This document shows, one piece after another, positions 54,448-64,000 of a stretch of 64,000 nt of DNA (the stretch's first letter is position 1; every line of letters begins with the position of its first letter). The stretch comes from Phaeotremella fagi (Eukaryota > Basidiomycota > Tremellomycetes > Tremellales > Phaeotremellaceae). The stretch lies in contig BCHU01000003.1 in the NCBI GenBank assembly GCA_001599715.1, forward strand, positions 310,001 to 374,000, given 5' to 3'. The notes under the pieces were generated by a model. The model had not been told where the DNA came from, ran no database searches, and saw only the letters and a list, made by a program, of their open reading frames with translations. The position numbers were made by a program, and so were the translations under genes.

Positions 54448-57201
54448 CTACAATTCCTCATGAGGTGGAATAGGCGTATCCGTCTTACTCTCAGTCTCTG
54501 TCGTCGTCGTCGTCTTCGACGACGTCTCGGAACCAGTTTCTCCTTCCACCACTTCTTCTCCCTCAGGTGCAGTCTCCGAATCCAGTTCAGCTTGTGGTTC
54601 AGGTTCAACAACTTTTTTAACAGGTCTAGGAGCTCTTGGCGCTTTTTTGTTCACAAGACGTAAAACCTATATATACCCCAATCAGCACATTCCCACTTCA
54701 AATTGTGAAATAAACACCCACAGTCATCTGTAAAGTCTTACCCCTCTCATCTAGATCTTTACTGAAAATAACAGGATCCTTCGTTTTATCCTCTTCAATA
54801 GTAACCTGAATTTTCATCAACCCGTCCATCCAAACTTCGTTCTCCTTCAACAACTCTTCCACAACCAATAACTCGGCATCGGTGTGTTTAGGTTGAGCAA
54901 CTGGATTCTCCGGTGTTGATTTCTCAAAGAGTTCCAATTGTTTGGTACGGTTATCTTTGGCTTCCACTAGGAAAGCTCGGGAATTGAACATTGCTTGTTG
55001 GAAATCGCCGATTGATTTTTCTCGGGTTTGATATTCTGAGAATCGGATTATGATTGGTGATTCGAGTGTTCTGGCAGTTGTCAGTCTATTGACCCAATGA
55101 AGGGTGGGGATGACTCACTCCAAAGCCTGTCTTTGAGCTTTCAACGTAGCTTCGTCAGCTCGTTCCGCTTCGTCACTGAGCCATTCGAAAGTCGACGCTA
55201 GAAGTTTACTCAACGTCGTTCTTTCAGCTTCGGTCGCGAATTCGTGTAATGCTCGGTTTTCAGCTTCAGCACTGAGAAGATTGGATAGTCTGTACAAGTA
55301 TCCTTCGAGCACGTTTCTGGCTTCTTCACGAGCAACTTTGGCTGCTTCAAAGGCGGCGATCGATGTTAGACTATGGGGTTGTTAGTTGTATACCAGGTAT
55401 GACTGTTGTATACGTACCGAGATTGCGTAACGCGCTTCTCCTCTCCTGTCATGTGTTTAATCAAATGTTTCTCTCTGAACCTTAGCGCAGCTTTGGAAGG
55501 TGTCTCTTCGGTTTCATCTTCGGTTTCCTTTTTCGAGAACAATCCCTTCAATGTATCCGCAACACCTGCTTTGCCACCAGACACCAAAACGGCATTTGCA
55601 GCAGCCAAATGTCCTCTTGCATCCAATCTCATCGTAAGATTAACAATTGGATTAGGTGCTGTGAAATTGACCAAAGCCGATGGGATATCAATGAGTTGGA
55701 CTGATAAAATTGGTTGACCAGCTTGAGCGAACTCAACAACCATATCAGGTGTAGCTGGGAATGTTAAACTTTTCCTTGCACCCAATTTAGCTCCCTTTTC
55801 GAAAACGACGTTCCCGTCTGAAGTGATTTCGTAAACGCTTTTCTCTATCACGTCTAGATTCTTCATTTTGAATAATCGACTGAGACCTGCACCGTAGAAT
55901 GCAGCTCCTAAGACGGCTGCTTCATCTGTGTTGACGTTCTGAGCGATGGGTGCTCCAAGTTCTGCTACGGCGTTGTGAACGAGGGGGACTCGAGAATTTC
56001 CACCGAACAAGATGACATCGGTTATGTTAGCTAATGTTAAATTGGCGGCGGCGAGGGCTGATTCGATTGGGGAGGTGAATTTTGGTAGAAGTGGAGTGAT
56101 AGCTTCGTCTAATGATGATCTTGAAAGTCGACCTCTAAAATCGACATCTTCGTATAACGATTCAATCTGCGATGGTTAGACACACGCAAGGCTTACACAA
56201 CGACTCACGTTTACAGCTGATTCCTGATTCGCACTTAAGATATGCTTGACACGATTAGCCTCCCTAGATAATTTCGCCATAGCTCTAGCATCCTTCGTCA
56301 CGTCCAAACCACTAGATTTCTTAAACATCTTGACTAATTGATCCCGAATAGCTAAATCCAACATGACACCTCCAACCTCTTCCCATCCCGTACCAAGAAT
56401 TTCGATATGAGTGGTGTTGATCAAAGTTTTTGATTTGGGTGTAGGTAAATAAGAAGATTGATAGAAAGCGACCACTGTAGCTGTAGTTTGCATAGCCCCA
56501 GAATCGTAAACCACATGATATTCGTCAACAGGGAAATTCCTGGTCATAGCATAATTAAGTGCTACACCCGTACCTTCACCTATCATTGCTAAACAAGATA
56601 AACCTTGAAGATCTAACGCATCTCTGTAAGCTTTTCTTTGGGCTTGGGTCCACCAGGCTGGAACGGTTACGATGACTTGGGTTATTGGTTCGATTGGAGT
56701 TCCCGGTGGATGAAGTGATTCAGCTAGGGATCTGAAATATGAGAGTTGGTGGGCGAGAAGTGCTGTGGGCGACCAAGATGGTGCTGGGGTTATATGGGAT
56801 GGTGGAGATGAATGGGGGAATATTAGAGTACCGTTGATGAGTGTTGGTTCTGTGGGATAAAGTGGTAAGGTAGGTAAAGCGTCTGACGCTAGTAGAGGTT
56901 TGATATAAGGATAATGTGCGTCTGGAAATCGAGTTGCCTGAGGGTTGTTAGCGATAGGGTATGGTCATGGTAAAGGCCCTCCACTTACAGTCATTTTCCC
57001 TTCTTGACCAAACACCCTCTCATCCCTTTTCCATCCAACGACACTTTGAATTTTCCTTTTACTGTCCTTGTCTAGAACTACATCAAAGGGAACACCAGGT
57101 TTGACCAATGATAATTTTGTGAATTCAGCTCCATAATCTATAGCTAGAACTGCAGCTTTTATAGCTGGGAGAAGGAGGAGTGATAAGAATGCTAACCTCA
57201 T
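54448..57201 (-). CDS. LHS1: ER-lumenal Hsp70-family chaperone, LHS1/GRP170 type
   Basis: Atypical Hsp70 of the ER lumen; in yeast Lhs1 acts as nucleotide exchange factor and helper of Kar2/BiP. ATG 57201 opens a signal peptide (LAFLSLLLLPAIKA) directly followed by the Hsp70 phosphate-loop region VLAIDYGAEFTKLSLVKPG. Further marks are GEGTGVALNYAM (about 56580-56545), VYDSGAMQTTATVVAFYQ, and VILFGGNSRVPLVHNAV (about 56015-55975), the last ATPase motif. The C-terminal part is a charged helical region typical of the Grp170 class, with an acidic Glu/Thr tail. The protein ends HEEL, a variant of the HDEL retrieval signal. The protein is long for an Hsp70 but normal for this class. Several introns near the 5' and 3' parts. 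Confidence 0.88.
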
Positions 57202-57579
57202 GTTGAGGTGGTGTTGTTGACCAGTTGTATGGGATGAAGAAGAACGAGAAGAAGAAATAAATACACCTTTAAGATTGCCTTCAGAAAAATCTCCAATTAA
57301 GCTGGCAGCTACGAAGCAAGCAAGCGCGTCGACGTGGAGTCACGTGATCAGTATACTGTACTTGTACCGTCGGAATTATTTAGCCGAATCGGCCGATGGA
57401 CATGCATTTGATGAAAATCTATATACTGTAGGCTGGTGAAAGATTAGATTGGGATATCCACTTGACTTGACTTGACCACTTGACAGCATATTCAGTCTTC
57501 TACTCTTTCCTTTCGAATAACATCTTCTTCATCTTACCTTGCAATACTCTACTAACACGGAGTATCCCCCAGACATCTA
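57202..57579. promoter_or_regulatory. Divergent intergenic, LHS1 / IDP1
   Basis: 378 bases between two start codons facing away from each other. TACTGTA occurs at 57354 and 57424. CACGTG (E-box) lies at 57341-57346 (tcacgtgatc). Confidence 0.5.
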
Positions 57580-59449
<1,870 letters not shown>

Positions 59450-59705
59450 TTGGATGTTCTACAGTGATTGAAGTTGCAGGTCTCATTGTTGTGGATGTAG
59501 ATGTGGATATTGTTTCTTGCTCGAGTTTTTGTAGTTTCTTGCATGCATCGAAGGAATGTCATATGAGCCTGAACTTGGGGAGTGGTTGTTGTGTCAATGT
59601 TAGGCAGAGATTGGTGCGTCATTCTGCGCTTGGTGAATAACGTCTACCAGCACTGCCCAATTCAACAACAACATATCTTAACCTTCGATCTCAATCCCAC
59701 TCATC

Positions 59706-61357
59706 ATGGCAGAAGTCGAATTATCCATAGATCAAAGATCAAAAATCGCAGCGTCCTTCATCGAACAATCACCACCAGGGGAAGTCAAGTAAGTCGAGAT
59801 CAAATCTATCCTTAGTTGTCAGACGCTGATATTCCTATTTAGCGATGTCATCAATGGTCAGCTCAATCTGTTTCCTTCTGCAAAAGAGATAGCTGACAAC
59901 TACTAGATATTCGAGCGATCATCTCAGACGATACAGCTTTGATGGAACATGTAATCCCAGCTTTGCGGACTTACAACCTCACTCAATTCCATGTCGTCGA
60001 ACATCCAGCGGCGGAGGGTGGAAATGCGCATACCGTAAGTCAGCTAGCTATTCCTCGAACTTGAACAAGCGAGCTGAAACTCTTCAGTCACTGTTATCCA
60101 GCGCTGCTATCCTCCCAGGGAATGAGGGACGATACGTCGATGCAGAAGGTAAAAAGAGTTTCGCGTTTGATCATGTTACTTTGGTATGTATCCTTCTACT
60201 CCCCTCAGATTACAGGACTGAAATCTATAAAAGGCTGTTTCGGATTATCAAGGCTACGAATTACCAGAGGAAGAAGAGACGTTCAGGTGAATCCCTAATC
60301 CATCTCTAAATCAAAATCTCGTACTGAACAAACCCAGGACTGAACTTTCCAAATCGTTATCTGCATACACCAAAAATCATTTCCCACAAGGCAACTCTTC
60401 AGTCTCATGTTCCCAACATCCTCTCCTCCCACCTTTACCCCCTGTAGCTGAACCAGAACCAGAATCGGAACACTCACTTACGGAAACGACAGAACCGATC
60501 CCAGTCTCCGACGTCGTTAGTGAACAGGTTGGATCGGGGGAGGCGGAACCTGCACCTACACCTGCTGTTGGGGAGGATGAGGTGGTTAAAGAGAAGGAAG
60601 GGCATCTGGTTGGTGAAGAGGAGTTGGGGAGTGTTGATGAGAAAGTTGAGGAGGCTAAGGAAGAGGAGGAGGAGGAGGGGAAACCGGTTAACACTGAAGA
60701 GAAAACTGAGGAGGAAGAACCTAAAGTTATCGAGGAAGCTATCCCAGTTGATACTGAAGTCGTTCCTCCACCTGTTAAAGAGGTTTTACCAGAGAGGAAA
60801 CAAGAGAAAATCGATAATCCTGTTTATACCCTCGAAATCGTTGGGAACAGGTACAACCCAAATAATTTCTGGTAAGTTGTCAAACTGCTTTGTTGGATTG
60901 CATTTATAATGTGGGATCAAGTTAATTGACTTATTGATAGGACCGGTCGCTGGAGAACTCAATGGATTGTTGATAAAGCCGCTTCGACGGTCTCTGGAAA
61001 AATCCTAGTTGACGTTCATTACTACGAACAAGGGAATGTCCAATTAACCACCAACCACTCGACCTCTTTCCCATTGCCCACAGCTACCGATCAAAGCGTT
61101 GCTTCACAAATCGTTACCACCATTTCGAAAATCGAGACCAACTACCATATGGAACTTAACGACGTTTACGGTGAACTTGGTGATAAAGCTTTCAGAGCGT
61201 ATGTCCATTTTGTTGTAAACATTTATGAAATGAACGATTGACTGATTGGACTATGCTTAGACTTCGTCGGGCTTTACCTATTACAAGACAAAAAATGGAT
61301 TGGGAGAAGGTTGGCGGATATAATTTGAGTAGTGATTTGACTAAGGCTAGGGCTTGA
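59706..61357 (+). CDS. CAP1: F-actin capping protein alpha subunit with acidic insertion
   Basis: Caps barbed ends of actin filaments as a heterodimer with the beta subunit. ATG 59706 opens MAEVELSIDQRSKIAASFIE with QSPPGEVNDVINDIRAIISD across two short introns, the family N-terminus. Next are HVIPALRTYNLTQFHVVEHP and FAFDHVTL, then DYQGYELPEEEE and LSKSLSAYTKNHFPQG. From about 60430 to 60800 lies a Glu/Pro/Val-rich insertion of about 120 residues that the usual protein lacks. The family sequence resumes with RYNPNNFWTGRWRTQWIVDK, VHYYEQGNVQL, and ends DWEKVGGYNLSSDLTKARA, TGA 61355-61357. The C-terminal tentacle region is present. Gene identity is sure; the role of the insertion is not. Confidence 0.88.
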
Positions 61358-61720
61358 TTGATGAGGATACGAGTTGTACTGTATAGAATGATTTCATGAT
61401 GGATTGATTTACGTGCTGTGGTGGGCTTCACTAGATTCAACGCCGGAGCAGTATAAGCTGGAGTTAAGACTGATATACCAAGAAGTTTAGAGAGCGAATC
61501 TAATGCCTCCATAAGTCATGGTCAAAACGCATAAGTTTCGTCATCCATTCAAAGTTCAGATATTTACAGTAGAATCTTTTTTTGTTTAGGCCTTGAAACC
61601 TTTTTGACCAACCACCACCTCTTAATCTGATAACTCATAGCACCCTATAGAGTGTTGTCGAGATTACAACAAGGACAGCCGGTCCAATCTGATCGTGGCT
61701 TGATATCGATCTTGAGTTTT
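61358..61720. other. Intergenic, convergent
   Basis: 363 bases between convergent genes. TACTGTA at 61377 and TACAGTA at 61564. No gene is seen. Confidence 0.4.
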
Positions 61721-62966
61721 TTAAAGACCATATTTATCACTGACATAGGCCATGACCCGATCTTCTACAAACTTTTTACGCCATTCACTTTCGTTTAACC
61801 GGAATTCTTGAAGAAAGGATTCAGAATATGGACCGTAGAAAGTTATTGAAGTTTGAGAGACCAATGATGATAAGAGTGCCTTGAGATCTTGATCATCTTG
61901 ATTTTCTGTCTTAGAGATCTTCATCAAGTCATCTAATTGTGTTGATAACGTTTCCATGACGGTGCTAGTAGAGTCCATGAGAAAATCTGCAACGTGAGGT
62001 ACTGTTCTATTAAATCTACCATAATAATGATGTATATTTTCAGCCCCAAGTATGACAGGACAATCCCAACCATCTTTAATACTGTATGCCTCGTCGTGGT
62101 ATATCATCTTGACAGGTGTCTTGCTTTGTTTGAAGATAACAGGTTCAGGAAGTGGTTTTTGGTAAAAGATTGCTTTGTTGTGATAATGTCTTCTGTTGAT
62201 ACAGCCGGAGATGACGTTTGAATATTTTACCAAATTAGCAAACGCCTCAAGCACTCTGTCTTGTGTATCTGTGATTACCTTTGTTCCCCCGTAACCAAAA
62301 GGATAATTCCAACTTGACCCACTCAAGTCCATTTCAATAACTTTTTTTTGTACCAGTTGCCAGTTAGAATCTAGTGTAACTGTCTGGAGACTTGGGAATA
62401 AATTCTCTTCCTCCGCGATGCCTTGTAGATCTTGTAAACCATTTTCCCATAAGCCATACTCCTCTTTGACTTGATCATAGGTTCTCTGGTATATTGTTTC
62501 CTTGTCAAGCCCACGTTTCTTAAAAGGATGGATGCTTTGCTTTCTGACCCAGTAAAGGTGCTCCATATTGCTCAAAAGTGAGTATTTTGTTCTTGAGCGG
62601 CGATTGGAGATACCTTCTTCTGAAAGATGGACACCGATACCTGAGATTAAACTGTTGAAATCGTTGGCGTACATTTTCTTCCTGTACAAAAGTGAGAATG
62701 AGCAATCGTTGAGGACCTAAGGCAAATAGTTAAAATAAGAATGATTTTCAATTGAAATTGTAAGTAACTCTCACACTTACCGAGCTGACTGACATCAGTG
62801 GAGGAAGTTGATCTTGGGCGTAATGAGACCAGTCTGATTTATTGATTGGTAAATCATTTTCATAGTGTAAATAACTGGTTATAATTGTCCAAATCTCTCT
62901 TGGAAGTGGTGGATTACCATATGGAGTGGTTTGGGGATGACTATAGTATCTTGTGATTTCTGACAT
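61721..62966 (-). CDS. F-box-like protein, family A copy 3
   Basis: About 393 residues: exon 1 is 62966-62781 (ATG 62966, GTAAGT donor) and exon 2 is 62716-61721 (acceptor ccttag). The intron position and phase 0 equal those of copies 1 and 2, 50 kb away. The F-box-like segment is YGNPPLPREIWTIITSYL. Exon 2 shares LYRKKMYANDFNSLIS, VLEAFANLVKYSNVISG (the others: MEATIEIVN-S), PVKMIYHDEAYS, LGAENIHHYYG (the others: TAGIxNIYCLD) and TSITFYG with a terminal EKKY-like DKYGL. The CxxC tail of the other two copies is missing, because the protein ends earlier. An SCF adaptor role is inferred only. Confidence 0.66.
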
Positions 62967-64000
62967 ACTGAAGAGTGACTGTAATTCTGGGTGGTTGTTT
63001 GAAAGAGGAAAGCTAGGAAATGGAATTTTCTACAAGTCAGTAGAAGAGTTCTTCTTTGGAAGACTGTTCAATCACTACTCACGGTGTTCATTGACAAAGG
63101 ATTGAAACAGGATAAGGAAGCCTCGGAGGGAATGTTGAAGAGAAAAGACTTGTGAGAGCTATCATGTACAAGGCAAGGGATCCGTTCATTTACAGAATGG
63201 CTGTCTTGGAAGGCTAGAAGCTGGCATGTACAGTACTGTAGATTACAGAGATTTCTGGGGATTTCATGTTTTCGATCCTTCTTGTCATCCGTTTTAGTCA
63301 TCTTCATCTGTCAATTGTCGTGTTCATGGATCTCGTACGTGCAGCATGACACATTGTATAGCCTTGTATGCTGCATAGTCCTACTAAAGTGCAGTAACGA
63401 TCACTGTCACTCTATTTTTACACGTACTACCAGAATGATATGTGGTGTCAAGCTTTGCTTCCATTTGGGGTGGAAGGGTTTGAAACTCTTCAAAATGAAA
63501 ATGAAAATACTCAACATCAAGATGTTGAGGAATTCGAATTGTATGTGTGGAAGCTTCAGTGTGGGCGAAGAGAACGTTGTACCTCGGGTTAGTCATTTCA
63601 CTCAGTGTGAAACACAGTTGATGGACGAATTGAAAACGACCGATTACGAATTCGAGGCTGTAGAGTATAAAGCAAAAACGATTGGGGAGTTTGTGGCATA
63701 CTATAGATCCGAAAGAAACTGTGACGAAGGTTGATGAAATGCTCTGGAGTATCGGGCATGTACTTCACTGAATAGGTGAATATGCAGTTCTGTAGGACAT
63801 GGATATCATCTAGTCTGAGAAACTACTGTCGTCAAGGCTGAATGTATCTCAAGTATTTACACTAAAACTCAATCGCTTCAGATCTATCTTCAGACCGATG
63901 TTAATCAACCTTGATACAGTAGTTTCGTGATCTAATCATCTAGTTAAAATCCTTTTCTCCAACCAATGCCTCTTTACCCAGCAGTCTATGAGACCCTAAC
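62967..64000. other. Right end of window, no sure gene
   Basis: About 1 kb upstream of family A copy 3. TACAGTA at 63229 overlaps TACTGTA at 63234, and another lies at 63915. A plus-strand stretch at about 63470-63734 has a natural-looking acidic composition in two different frames (for instance TQHQDVEEFELYVWKLQC, then TTDYEFEAVEYKAKTIGEF), which may be a degraded or spliced gene, but I cannot build a model. Confidence 0.35.

Noticed and set aside
63068..63307. Minus-strand ORF of 79 codons upstream of family A copy 3
   Set aside because: It has an ATG but no motif, no family resemblance, and lies in what should be promoter and leader.
63990..64000. Window ends in ccctaac, telomere-like
   Set aside because: A single unit at the cut edge is not a repeat array; there is no evidence of a chromosome end.

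Overview
This is an assembled piece of a nuclear fungal genome, almost certainly a basidiomycete yeast of the Tremellales (Kwoniella/Cryptococcus-like). The genes are dense, many conserved ones are cut by several introns of about 50-60 nt with GTRAGT donors, and several start sites share short divergent promoters. Species cannot be fixed from sequence alone. No homology search was run; calls rest on motifs read by eye and on comparison of genes within the window.

Left part (1-28.2 kb) is mostly conserved housekeeping sequence: the 5' part of ALG8 (cut by the window edge), a monocarboxylate-type MFS transporter, an ABCF ATPase, a small unknown protein, two tandem F-box-like genes (family A), MUS81, a paxillin-like LIM protein, a GID7/WDR26-like WD40 protein and REV3 (DNA polymerase zeta).

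The middle (28.3-54.2 kb) is an accessory region. It holds eleven copies, intact or broken, of a second F-box-like family (family B), most apparently intron-poor. Nine read in the + direction between 29.7 and 48.6 kb and at 50.8-54.2 kb with small interruptions. Inserted among them are two tandemly duplicated genes of an unknown family (family C, minus strand), a small unknown gene, and a Ty3/gypsy-type LTR retrotransposon that split one family B gene. The element keeps a textbook -1 frameshift signal (slippery heptamer plus perfect 13-bp hairpin) at the gag/pol overlap. It has lost the end of RNase H, integrase and the 3' LTR, and its Pol frame now runs without a stop into the rest of the F-box-like gene. 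Decay is visible in several copies (frameshifts, truncation), and a DOPA-dioxygenase-like gene nearby carries an in-frame TGA. A 505-base assembly gap lies inside gag, next to a 27-bp minisatellite.

The right part (54.4-63 kb) returns to conserved genes: an ER Hsp70 of the LHS1/GRP170 type ending in HEEL, mitochondrial-type NADP isocitrate dehydrogenase, and F-actin capping protein alpha with an unusual acidic insertion. It ends with a third family A F-box-like gene on the minus strand. The heptamer TACTGTA/TACAGTA recurs in the intergenic DNA of the accessory region far more often than chance would suggest.
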